Shown one piece after another: positions 8,741 through 16,915 of a stretch of DNA of 64,000 bases (its first letter is position 1; every line of letters begins with the position of its first letter). A program made the position numbers and the translations under genes. Where the stretch lies: assembly GCF_010894405.1 (NCBI RefSeq), contig NZ_JAAIYA010000004.1, positions 434,001 through 498,000 on the forward strand. Reading direction: 5' to 3'. The notes under the pieces are model-generated. The model worked only from the letters and a program-made list of their open reading frames with translations. It was not told the origin of the DNA and made no database searches. This stretch comes from Pyxidicoccus caerfyrddinensis (lineage in GTDB: Bacteria; Myxococcota; Myxococcia; Myxococcales; Myxococcaceae).

Positions 8741-9487
8741 GTTGCCTCCCGCGAGGGGTTTGTAGGGGAAGTAGAGGTTGCGCACAAAGCGGGTGAAGAG
8801 GTGCTCCTCGTTCCAGCGCTGGCGTGCCATGCCGTACACGCCGGGAGCGCGCAGATCATGGGCCGACACGCCCGTGACGAACTCCCGCTCGCTGTAGATG
8901 GCGAAGACCTCGTCGATGGCGGCGCGGCTGCGGTAGGTGCGCAGCATCGTGCGATAGACGAGCTCGCTCTCCTCCTGGGTGAAGGCGAGTCCCTGGATGG
9001 CGTGCGCCATCTCATGGAAGACGAGGTACTGCTCCGACTCCAGCTTGTCCTGTCGGAGCGCGATGCGCGCCCGGGCCCAGTCGGGGTGGTCCCAGAACAG
9101 GCCCGCGGCCTGCGGCGACACCGCCCTGGGATAGCCATACTTCACCAAGGAATGGCCGGGCGGGATGAGCTCGAGCGTGAGCGGGCGCGCGGCCTCCAGC
9201 CGGGCGATGAGCTGGAGGTTGCCGGAGAGCTGCTTCGCGATTTCGTCCTGCACCCGCTGCACCTGCGCGGCGGGAGCGCCGTACCTCTTGAGCTCCAGCT
9301 TCGCCTTCACGTACGCGCGGGCACGGACAGGCCCTTCCGCGGGAGGTCGGCCGCCGCGCACCTCGAAGACATCACCTCCGGCCAGGAGGGTGAAGGCGCT
9401 CAGTGGCTGCTTGCGGCCGACGTCCGCCGCGAGCGGAGTGACGTCCGGTGTCGAGCCATCCAGGAGTTCGTAGCGCTCGGGTTGCAT
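8705..9487 (-). CDS. Putative zinc metallopeptidase with HEMAH motif
   Basis: This 260-residue protein has no signal peptide. It contains YLVFHEMAHAIQGLAF near residue 155, a classic HExxH zinc-binding helix, followed about 35-40 residues later by DEVFAIYSERE, which could give the third ligand of a gluzincin. The region before it is alpha/beta and lacks other known domains. I do not recognise the exact family; the substrate is unknown. It is the first gene of a two-gene unit with the epoxide-hydrolase-like protein. Its last residues, GTATSSFGGP, are encoded by the dispersed repeat, so the natural C-terminus may have been replaced or extended by the repeat. Confidence 0.65.
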   Translation of the reverse strand: MQPERYELLDGSTPDVTPLAADVGRKQPLSAFTLLAGGDVFEVRGGRPPAEGPVRARAYVKAKLELKRYGAPAAQVQRVQDEIAKQLSGNLQLIARLEAARPLTLELIPPGHSLVKYGYPRAVSPQAAGLFWDHPDWARARIALRQDKLESEQYLVFHEMAHAIQGLAFTQEESELVYRTMLRTYRSRAAIDEVFAIYSEREFVTGVSAHDLRAPGVYGMARQRWNEEHLFTRFVRNLYFPYKPLAGGNAGTATSSFGGP

Positions 9488-9546
9488 GGCGGTCCTGCGT
9501 CGCAGGGTAGCACTGGCCCAACGCTGCGCCCTACCCCCGCTGGAAT

Positions 9547-10581
9547 ATGATCCAGACCGCTATGGACCAGACACCTCCTCCGAATCCCTCGCAGCAGCTC
9601 CTGGAGCACATCTCCAGCTATTGGATCTCCCAGATCATCGGTGTGGTCGCGCGACTTCGCCTCGCGGACCTGCTCGCAAGCGGTCCTCTCTCGAGCGATG
9701 CGCTGGCTCCGCGGGTAGGCGCCAACCCGGATGGGCTGTACCGCCTGATGCGCGCGGGGGTGGTCGCGGGCCTCTTCACGGAGGTGCCTCCCCGCACGTT
9801 CACGCTCACCCCGCTGGGGGCCGGCCTCCGTTCGGAGGTACCCGGATCGATGCATGACATGGCCATCATGATGACCGCCCCAGGCCATTGGCGGCCCTGG
9901 GGAGACCTCTTCACTGCCGTGCAGACAGGGCGCTCCACGGCCCGCGGGGCGCTGGGGACCGACCTCTGGGAGCATTACAAGAAGAACCCGGAGGAGGCTT
10001 CGCACTTCGACCGTGCGATGGGCAGCTTCTCCAGCTTCGTCGCCACGGAGGTGGCACGCCTCCACGACTTCTCACCCTATGCCCGCGTGGCCGATGTGGG
10101 GGGCAGCCAGGGCGTGTTGCTCGCCGCCGTGCTCCGTGTCTACCCCTCCTGCCGGGGCATCCTCTTCGATCTACCGCACGTCATCGAGGGAGCCCGGGCC
10201 CCAGTGGAGGCCGAGGGGCTGAGCCAGCGGATGGACCTGGTGGCGGGGAGCTTCTTCGAGCCAGTCATTCCCGCCGCGGAGGCCTACCTCCTCAAGCACA
10301 TCCTTCATGACTGGGACGACGCCTCGTCAACCTCCATCCTCCTGCAGATTCATCGCGCCGCACCGCTGGGAGCCCGGCTGATCGTGGTCGAGATGGTGAT
10401 GCCGGACGGCGGGGATCCTTCGCGCACGGCATTCATCGACCTCAACATGCTCGTGCTCGCGGATGGACGCGAGCGCACGGCCCGCGAGTACGAGGCGCTG
10501 CTCGCCAGCACCGGTTGGGCGCTGGAGCGCATCACTCTCTCCCCGACCGGCGTGAGCCTTATCGAGGCACGCAAGCGCTGA
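9547..10581 (+). CDS. SAM-dependent O-methyltransferase of the plant/hydroxyneurosporene type
   Basis: This 344-residue protein has the two-domain layout of family 2 O-methyltransferases. An N-terminal winged-helix dimerisation domain (residues about 15-100, ISQIIGVVARLRLADLLASG) is followed by a Rossmann catalytic domain with VADVGGSQGVLLAAVL (SAM-binding motif I), GILFDLPHVIEGA, LVAGSFFEP and YLLKHILHDWDD, whose His would be the general base. Such enzymes methylate hydroxyls of aromatic polyketides and other secondary metabolites. No biosynthetic enzymes are adjacent, so the substrate is unknown. The start is either ATG 9547 or ATG 9562; neither has a strong ribosome site. Confidence 0.85.
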   Translation: MIQTAMDQTPPPNPSQQLLEHISSYWISQIIGVVARLRLADLLASGPLSSDALAPRVGANPDGLYRLMRAGVVAGLFTEVPPRTFTLTPLGAGLRSEVPGSMHDMAIMMTAPGHWRPWGDLFTAVQTGRSTARGALGTDLWEHYKKNPEEASHFDRAMGSFSSFVATEVARLHDFSPYARVADVGGSQGVLLAAVLRVYPSCRGILFDLPHVIEGARAPVEAEGLSQRMDLVAGSFFEPVIPAAEAYLLKHILHDWDDASSTSILLQIHRAAPLGARLIVVEMVMPDGGDPSRTAFIDLNMLVLADGRERTAREYEALLASTGWALERITLSPTGVSLIEARKR

Positions 10582-10923
10582 CGACGTCCTCGAGCGCGCG
10601 GCTCCCACTGGGCAAAGGGAGAGCTGGCGCCGACCTGGGAGAGGGGCTTGAACTGGAGCAGCCGACTCCTTCTGGCTGGAATAGCAGCGCCCCAGCGACG
10701 AATCACTGCCGCCAAGACAACCTGGTTCTGTCTCCAGAATGTCTCCAAGAGGTGTTCACGGTGACACTCTCGCTCTCGTGGCTCACCCGGCGGGCGGGTG
10801 GCAGCGAGTGGCCGGCGGCCCTCGCGCAGGGGCGAACCGGCTCAACCTGCTGCTCACCAGCGGACAGCTCCCGGGCAGGCCGGCGCAGTCACACCGGGAG
10901 GGCGCTGTCATCATGATGAGGGC
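10582..10923. other. 342-base gap without a convincing gene
   Basis: No reading frame here has convincing protein character and I see no RNA gene, clear hairpin with T-run or repeat. A poor ATG-started extension of the next gene begins at 10798 but reads as low-complexity Arg/Pro/Ala typical of shadow frames. Confidence 0.4.
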
Positions 10924-11973
10924 GTGAACGAGACCGTCGAGAAGCTGGTCGCCGAGGTGGAAGCCATCGCGCAGCCGCGCGTTGCACTCGAGCTGCAATG
11001 GGGGGTCATCGATGATGAGTCCCGAGAGGAATACAGCGCGTGGGTGTTGGATCTGCACGCCATTGTCGAGCAGCCCGGCCGTCATCACAGCCAATACTCC
11101 ACGCTGCCACTCCATCGGTTTCCGGCGGAAGCGCTCACAGACCGGAGCGACGCGCATCGCATCGCGGAGGTCGTTGCTGAGCGAACGCACCTGGCGTTGC
11201 ATGCGCCGCCGGTCGAAGACCGCGGGGGGCCAGGCGGCTCGGACTGGCTGCGCAAGACGCCTATCGGTCCGCCAGTTGCGTACGACTGCAACTGGGAAGC
11301 GAGCTGGTGGACCGACGAGGGGCGTAGGGAAGAGGCGAGAGGCCGCGAGCCGGTTCGCGCCGAGTCGGGCAGGCTCGCGGGTGCGAGGTTGGTGGGGCAG
11401 CTTGCGAGCAGGTTTCCGCAACGGCCGCTCTCACTCCGCGTCGATGCCGCTGGCGAGAGGAGCCATATGGACCGTTCCGTGCCCTACCCGGCCGAGCTTC
11501 CCGAGGCCGACACGATTCGCGCGCTCGCGCTCGCTGAGGCGTGCCGTGCTTCTCGGATCGCGCGCGGGCTTCCTGCAACAAGCGGGCTGTCGCTGATGCT
11601 CGCGTTCGCGGCGGCCTTCGAAGGTTGGCCAATCGCAATGTCTACATACGCGCCGCTCGCGGCGTGGCGTCGCGGTGAGCTCGATGATGCCGCGCTCGAC
11701 GACGCGGTCAGCCCGGTAATCGACCGCACCCGGGACGATTGGGACCGTCCGCGCAGGTTGTGCGAGGTAAAGGCGCGCGGCGACAGCGTTGCCGCGTTCA
11801 TACGCAACGAACAACGCAAGGGCCACTACAGCAACAACATCCAGCTCGTCCGAGCGCTCCTCAAGACGTTCGGCCTGAGCCTGGGTGACGCGAAGCACTT
11901 CGTCTACTCCTGTAGTGACGCGCGGCTCGACGCCGAGCTCGATCTCCGACTGGAGCAACGGATGAAGCCCTGA
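10924..11973 (+). CDS. Hypothetical protein, possibly degraded
   Basis: The frame is open from a possible GTG start at 10924 to 11973 (349 residues). The first hundred residues (VEKLVAEVEAIAQPRVALEL, TLPLHRFPAEALTDRSDAHR) and the last 170 (from MDRSVPYPAELPEADTIRAL to LDLRLEQRMKP) look like real protein. The middle part between them (about 11215-11465) is Arg/Gly-rich and less convincing. I recognise no family or catalytic motif. Third-position GC bias is weaker than in neighbours, suggesting recent arrival or loss of constraint. A shorter gene starting at ATG 11467 is a possible alternative. Confidence 0.4.
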   Translation: MNETVEKLVAEVEAIAQPRVALELQWGVIDDESREEYSAWVLDLHAIVEQPGRHHSQYSTLPLHRFPAEALTDRSDAHRIAEVVAERTHLALHAPPVEDRGGPGGSDWLRKTPIGPPVAYDCNWEASWWTDEGRREEARGREPVRAESGRLAGARLVGQLASRFPQRPLSLRVDAAGERSHMDRSVPYPAELPEADTIRALALAEACRASRIARGLPATSGLSLMLAFAAAFEGWPIAMSTYAPLAAWRRGELDDAALDDAVSPVIDRTRDDWDRPRRLCEVKARGDSVAAFIRNEQRKGHYSNNIQLVRALLKTFGLSLGDAKHFVYSCSDARLDAELDLRLEQRMKP

Positions 11974-12067
11974 TGCAAAGCCCCCGGGCTCTCTCCGGAA
12001 GCCATCAGGCGCGTGTTCGACCAGCAGCGCGCGTTTCAGCACCACGGCGGCCGAGCGCAAGGCGGAA

Positions 12068-12347
12068 ATGGCGCGGCTGCGCGATGAACTCGACGCCATC
12101 TGCCGCTCATTCCTCGCGCTGGATGGCGGCAAGCCGCCGACGAAGCAGGACGTGACGCAGGCCCTCCAGCGCTACCGCGCGGAGCGCCGCTCGGGCCCCC
12201 CAGCGAATGCAGATCTTCGTGGGCGCGCTGTCCGACTTCCCCGCGGTGGACCTGGGCGAGCCCTTCACGAACGGAAGCACCAAGAGCCTGGGCACGCCCC
12301 TGCCTTGCCCCAGGCACCAGGGCTGGATGCCGCCGGACCGGCGTTGA
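12068..12347 (+). pseudogene. Frameshifted remnant of an unknown gene
   Basis: From ATG 12068 one frame encodes a coiled, charged segment, MARLRDELDAICRSFLALDG followed by KQDVTQALQRYRAERRSG, and then loses protein character near 12205. A second frame picks up at 12207 with MQIFVGALSDFPAVDLGEPF and ends at TGA 12345-12347. The two pieces together would be one open frame after a single-base shift. I do not recognise the parent family. The second piece alone could be a 46-residue gene, but it has no ribosome site. Confidence 0.3.
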
Positions 12348-12631
12348 GAATCGAGGGGCCCCCCCAGGCCGGAGCGGAGGAGGCGCATCTCGACGATGCG
12401 ACCATTTCCAAAAGCAAGAGGAGCCCTGCCCATCCGCAGCAGGTCTCCTCCCCAGGCACTACTGCCCGTGCCGCCCCCGCTTCCGAAGATGCTCGGCCAG
12501 GATGAAGAGGAGGGCTGACGTCATCGTCCGGGGGAGTTCACCCGCGCGGCTCCCGCGGGGGAGCCCAGCAGCGCGCCATCGGCTCCGCTCGCACCGAGCG
12601 ACCTGGGAGTGCAGGAACTCTGGGGCCAGCT

Positions 12632-12662
12632 ATGGAGTCACGGGCCTCCGAAGCTGGAGGTG
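12632..12662 (-). repeat. Dispersed hairpin repeat, copy B
   Basis: It shares CACCTCCAGCTTCGGAGG and the flanking CCGTGACTCCAT (minus strand) with copy A, with one mismatch. It lies 30 bases beyond the stop of the radical SAM gene and reads TSSFGGP-stop in one minus-strand frame, as do the other copies, although no gene is attached here. Confidence 0.6.
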
Positions 12663-12692
12663 TCCCCAGAACAGCCCTGTGGCCCGCGGTGA

Positions 12693-14411
12693 CTACGCCG
12701 GCTGGAGGAAGCGTCCGTCCACCAGGTGGTCGATGACCTCGCGCGCGGAGCCCGGGTCGAGCCTCGCCTTCGCTCCCAGCTGCGTCACCGCGGTGGCGAC
12801 AGTCGTGGGGCGCTCGAAGGCGGTCAGGGCCGCGAGGAGGATGGCACCGTCCTCGCCCTGCATGAGCGTCGGGTCCGAGAACCTGCGCGGGCTGACCGAC
12901 GGAGCACAGCTCAAGGTCGTCCCGTCCACCGAGCGCACGACGGTGACGCGCTCCTGCGCCACCTTCGCCGGAGTCCGATGGCTCCCCAACCAGTCCCCCA
13001 GCGCGAACTGCTGCGTCCAGGGAGCGGTGTTCCGCAGCCGCGTGCGGCCATTGACGACGAGGTTCCGCTTCGCGTCCCGGTGCTCCCACGCCAGGGCATC
13101 TACGCGGTCGGAGTTGCGCTGCACCGCCGCCTCCAGCTCCGCGTCCTTGAAGCGAATCATCGGCACCGACACGTCGCCCGGCTCGCGCCGCTCGAAGTAG
13201 TCGAGGAACTCCGTGAACGTGCGCGCTTCGCTCACCATGTCGAACCGCGCGGGGTGCTCGGTGACCAGCGCCCCGGGTTGCGATTCGAGCCGCTGATAGC
13301 CCACCACGCAGTCCAGGCTGATGACGCGCTCCACGAGCCGGAGCTCCTCCGCGAGTGTGGCCTTGCTCGCGAAGGGAAGGCCTCCAATGCCGGAGATCTC
13401 GATGTCCAGGTTCGGGTGGCGGCGAGAGGCCTCGATGACCTCGAGCAGCTCCACGTCCTTCGCGCACGGCTTGAGCAGTCCGCGGCCCATCTGTTCGAGG
13501 CGCTGCTGCTCGGAGAAGCAGCCGATGTCGACCACCATGTGGATGCGCTGGAACGTCTGGGCCAGCGCGGCGACGAGCTCGAGCTTGGGCACCCCCCACA
13601 GGAAGTACGTGCAGCAGTGGCGCGAGAGGTCCACGCCCGCCCAGGTGCTCCCCAGGAACTCCGCCGTGCTTCCGGCGAAGTCGTAGCGCATCTGCCAGGT
13701 CCGGTCGGCAATCTCCTGGTGGTCCCTGCGCACGCTCTCCTCGGACCGGAGGAACGGCTTCGCGCGCCCGAAGGCCGCCTTCTGGTTGCCACGCGCCCCG
13801 CCGCAGTAGAGGCAGTTCTCGCCGCACCCCTTACCCGGCGCCACCCAGCCCGAGAAGGAGTGCTGGTCCATCTGGCTCAGGAAGAGCTCGTTGAAGTGCG
13901 AGTAGTAGATGTCCTCGGTGTTGGTCGCGCCCTGCACATAGGCCAGCGGCAACCTTCGAGAGCGTCCATCGGGGGTCCGCGTCACGCAGTTGGGCGGAGC
14001 GGCGTCGCCACGGCAGATGGCCAGCAGCGGCACCTCGCCGTCGCCCAGCACGACGTCGTCGATGCAGTCGTAGGCGTTCAGCTCCCGCCACCAGTACGAG
14101 GCGGAGTTACCTCCCACGACGATGCGAATCCCGGGGTCGATCTTTCGCACGGCCCGCGCGATGAGCAGCGCGCGGTCCACGTGGTGGAACCACTTGAGGC
14201 TGAGGCCGATCAGCTTCGGACGCACGCGGGTGACGAGGCGCTCGAATGAGCGCACCACCTCGGCTTCGGTCTCATCCCCGTCCCACAGCCGCACGAAGGC
14301 TTCAATCCCGCCGCGCCGCAGGTAGCTCGCGAGATAGAGGATGCCGCACGTGGCCTCGCCCGTTCCGGCGCCGACGAGGAGAACTGGCGAGAGGACACGA
14401 CCACCACCCAT
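12693..14411 (-). CDS. Cobalamin-binding-type radical SAM protein
   Basis: This protein is about 572 residues. The N-terminal 180 residues form a Rossmann-like B12-binding-type domain: MGGGRVLSPVLLVGAG at the start, a strand and helix pattern through KLIGLSLKWFHHVDRA, and VVGGNSASYW. The radical SAM core follows, with the iron-sulfur motif CGENCLYC (C-x3-C-x2-C) near residue 210, and then a TIM-barrel segment through about residue 420. The C-terminal 120 residues are less conserved. Family members perform radical methylations or rearrangements; the B12 ligand histidine is not certain. It faces a methyltransferase gene at 14577 across 165 bases. Starts at 14504 and near 14456 are possible but add an unlikely leader. 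Confidence 0.75.
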   Translation of the reverse strand: MGGGRVLSPVLLVGAGTGEATCGILYLASYLRRGGIEAFVRLWDGDETEAEVVRSFERLVTRVRPKLIGLSLKWFHHVDRALLIARAVRKIDPGIRIVVGGNSASYWWRELNAYDCIDDVVLGDGEVPLLAICRGDAAPPNCVTRTPDGRSRRLPLAYVQGATNTEDIYYSHFNELFLSQMDQHSFSGWVAPGKGCGENCLYCGGARGNQKAAFGRAKPFLRSEESVRRDHQEIADRTWQMRYDFAGSTAEFLGSTWAGVDLSRHCCTYFLWGVPKLELVAALAQTFQRIHMVVDIGCFSEQQRLEQMGRGLLKPCAKDVELLEVIEASRRHPNLDIEISGIGGLPFASKATLAEELRLVERVISLDCVVGYQRLESQPGALVTEHPARFDMVSEARTFTEFLDYFERREPGDVSVPMIRFKDAELEAAVQRNSDRVDALAWEHRDAKRNLVVNGRTRLRNTAPWTQQFALGDWLGSHRTPAKVAQERVTVVRSVDGTTLSCAPSVSPRRFSDPTLMQGEDGAILLAALTAFERPTTVATAVTQLGAKARLDPGSAREVIDHLVDGRFLQPA

Positions 14412-14576
14412 GAGACGAGCACCCGACCTTTCCGAGAGGGCGTCAGAGTAGAACATCCGAGGGGTTGGCGGCGCGGAATGGTTGGCGGCCGACCGCCCAG
14501 GCATGCGTGCGACTTACGGGTAGCATGCACAGCCGCCCCCCAGTTACGTCAGTCCCAACAGGAGAAGGAGCTCGGT

Positions 14577-15332
14577 ATGGGAATCACGATGTCCCCGCAG
14601 GACTACGCCACGGCGTTTCGCGTACTCGCGGCCACCGCCCGGCACCCCGAGAACATCGGACAGGTCGTCGAGCAGCGAATCCTCCCCCGGCTGCCGAAGC
14701 AACCCTCGCTGCTGGACGTGGGCGCGGGGTCGGGCAAGGTGGCCGAAAGGCTTGCGCCGCACTTCGACCTGCTCACCCTGCTCGAGCCCAACCGGGACCA
14801 GATTGCCGGCTTCAATCACGGCAAGGCGAAGATCTTCCTGGAGCCCTTCGAGCGCTACCAGTCGTCCGAGCAGTATGAGCTCGTCCTCTGCTCGCACGTC
14901 CTGTACCACGTGCCCCTCTCGGACTGGGGCGGGTTCATCGACAGGCTGCTCTCGTTCGTTCGCCCCGGAGGCTATTGCCTCATCGTCATGGCCGCCGCCC
15001 GAGGGCCGACCTACGAGCTGTGTCGCGACTTCTCGGACACCCTGCTCTTCGGCGAGCACCTGGTCGCCACGGTGAAGCAGATGGGGCTGCCGCACGAGGT
15101 CATCCCGACCATGAGCGGCTTCTTCACGAAGACCTTCGAGGAGATGTACACGCTCTGCCGCTTCTTCGTGCTCGAGGGCTGCTTCACGGCGGCGCAGCTC
15201 GCGGCCCTGAGCGCGGAAGAGGTGCGCGCGCTCGATGAGAAGATTCGCGTCCACGCCGAGCGCTGCCGGGGCGCTGACGGGATGTACCGCCTGGAGCAGG
15301 ATGAGGATCTGATCATCATCCCGAAGCCGTAG
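14577..15332 (+). CDS. Class I SAM-dependent methyltransferase
   Basis: This 251-residue cytosolic protein starts at ATG 14577, just after a strong AGGAGAAGGAG ribosome site. Motif I is LLDVGAGSGKVAERL near residue 40, motif II is LLEPN, and CSHVLYHVPLSDW gives motif IV of a Rossmann methyltransferase. A helical C-terminal region follows (FFTKTFEEMYTLCRFF). The substrate is unknown. It is divergent from the cobalamin-type radical SAM gene, so the two may share control and possibly a pathway. Its last 17 bases overlap the end of the convergent protease gene at 15316. Confidence 0.8.
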   Translation: MGITMSPQDYATAFRVLAATARHPENIGQVVEQRILPRLPKQPSLLDVGAGSGKVAERLAPHFDLLTLLEPNRDQIAGFNHGKAKIFLEPFERYQSSEQYELVLCSHVLYHVPLSDWGGFIDRLLSFVRPGGYCLIVMAAARGPTYELCRDFSDTLLFGEHLVATVKQMGLPHEVIPTMSGFFTKTFEEMYTLCRFFVLEGCFTAAQLAALSAEEVRALDEKIRVHAERCRGADGMYRLEQDEDLIIIPKP

Positions 15333-16239
15333 CCTGCCTCCGCGGCGTCCGCGCGGTGACGTACACCGCGAGGCCCGCGACTCCGATGATGAGCAGATTC
15401 CACAGGCTGCCCTCGGGGCCCGTGGCTCCCCCGCTCAGCCACGCCGGCCCCGTGGGATGCGTGGTGAGCAGGTGGCCATCCCCCGCGAAGCCGCTGTTGG
15501 CCACCCCGAACAGGAAGGACTGGGCCCAGTTCCATGCGGCGTGGAAGCCAATGGCCCACCACAGCGACCCGAGCCGCCACACGCTGTAGCTGAGCACCAG
15601 TCCAATCAGCATCACGGCGGCGAGCCCGATGTACCCCTCGCCCACGTTCGTCAGGTGCCCCGAGGCGAAGATCGCCGAGGTGAGGACCGCCGCCTGGCGA
15701 AAGCCCAGGCCCCGCCCCAGCGCCTGGAGCAGATAGCCCCGGGTCGTCAGTTCCTCGAACAGGGCCACCAGGAGATAGGCACCGGCCCACGCCAGCCCCG
15801 CATGCCAGGCCGCCACGCCCTGGAGCGCGACGCCGTCTAGCACCAGGGCCCCCGAGAGCACCAGGAGCCCCGCCAGGGCCGACATCAGCAACAGCCCGAC
15901 GAGCGCGCCCTGCGTGAAGCGCAGCAGGGAGCGGCTGAGCCCCAGTCCATAGGCGGCGGCCGTCCGCCGCTCGAGCCGCGCCATAAGCACCATCGCGACG
16001 ACCACGCCGAAGAGCCCCAGGGAGACGGACAGCGCCACGCCCCGGGGTGAAGTGGCATCCCGCACCAGGTCGCTCTGATGCACATCCAGGAGGCCGAGGC
16101 CGATGACGACCGGAATCTGGAGCACGCCCGCGAGGACCAGGAAGAGCAGCGCGCCCCAGCCCGCCCTCAGCCCCTCGGGTCCCATGAAGACCCAACGCAC
16201 CCCGCGCCGTGGCGCCGTGGCTGTGAGCCCACCCTGCAT
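15316..16239 (-). CDS. CPBP family intramembrane metalloprotease (Abi/CAAX type)
   Basis: This is a membrane protein of about 307 residues with eight or so hydrophobic spans. It has the three CPBP motifs: FEELTTRGYLLQ (E-E-x-x-x-R), FASGHLTN (F-x-x-x-H) and HAAWNWAQ. These residues bind the metal or catalyse peptide cleavage in the membrane, as in Rce1-like enzymes; bacterial members are often linked to bacteriocin self-immunity or unknown maturation. The start at 16239 gives the family-typical beginning before VFMGPEGLRAGWGALLFLV; longer starts at 16380 or 16443 add a poor leader. Confidence 0.8.
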   Translation of the reverse strand: MQGGLTATAPRRGVRWVFMGPEGLRAGWGALLFLVLAGVLQIPVVIGLGLLDVHQSDLVRDATSPRGVALSVSLGLFGVVVAMVLMARLERRTAAAYGLGLSRSLLRFTQGALVGLLLMSALAGLLVLSGALVLDGVALQGVAAWHAGLAWAGAYLLVALFEELTTRGYLLQALGRGLGFRQAAVLTSAIFASGHLTNVGEGYIGLAAVMLIGLVLSYSVWRLGSLWWAIGFHAAWNWAQSFLFGVANSGFAGDGHLLTTHPTGPAWLSGGATGPEGSLWNLLIIGVAGLAVYVTARTPRRQATASG

Positions 16240-16465
16240 CTCGTCCGTGCTCCGTGTCACCGCGCCACCATGCCCCTGAAAGAACACGGTTGCGGAGGGG
16301 ACGATAGGAGATTCGAAACGACACGCAGGTGCTCGGAACGACAGCACGCTCATACCGCGGGGCTGGGTCACCTTCGCCATCTCGGGAGGGTCCAGGTTGA
16401 ATGCGCGACACCCTTCGAGGGGGGCGGACACGCTCTCACCCACGGACCGCGTCTATGATTCCGGG

Positions 16466-16915
16466 ATGGGCAGCGCTCGCGGTGCGAGTGGGGGGCTCTT
16501 CGTGGAAAGAATTCTCATCGTCGACGACGAAGTCCAGGTGTGCAGGTCCTTGGGCCGGCTGTTCCGGCGAGAGGGATTCGAGGTCGAAACCGCCGAGGGG
16601 GGACCGGAGGCGCTCCTCATGCTCGACACCTTCCGTCCCGACGTCGTGCTCACCGACTTCCGGATGCCGCGAATGAATGGCGCCCAATTGCTGGCGGAGG
16701 TCCGGCGGCGGTTCCCGAGGACGCTGCGCATCATCCTCTCCGGCTACTCCGACCTCGTGTCTGTGATGACGCCCCTCCAGGAAGGGGAGATCTCCCGGTT
16801 CATCTGCAAGCCCTGGGACAATGACACCCTGGCCCCCGCCATCCGCGCCATGCTCGCCCCGCGCGATGCCCGTGCCACGCGGCCGACTCCCACTCCAACC
16901 GGAGAGCGGTCATGA
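16466..16915 (+). CDS. Stand-alone response regulator receiver protein
   Basis: This 149-residue protein is made of one receiver domain. It has the acidic pair in ILIVDDE, the phospho-acceptor Asp in VVLTDFRMPRMNG, the Ser of IILSGYS and the Lys of CKPWDN. There is no output domain, so it signals to a partner or works in a phosphorelay. It overlaps the start of the next gene, a histidine kinase, by 4 bases (ATGA), so the two form a coupled pair. Confidence 0.9.
   Translation: MGSARGASGGLFVERILIVDDEVQVCRSLGRLFRREGFEVETAEGGPEALLMLDTFRPDVVLTDFRMPRMNGAQLLAEVRRRFPRTLRIILSGYSDLVSVMTPLQEGEISRFICKPWDNDTLAPAIRAMLAPRDARATRPTPTPTGERS

Noticed and set aside
12726..14249. 507-residue plus-strand frame opposite the radical SAM gene
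   Set aside because: The minus strand carries a C-x3-C-x2-C motif and normal protein; the plus frame is Arg/His/Val noise.
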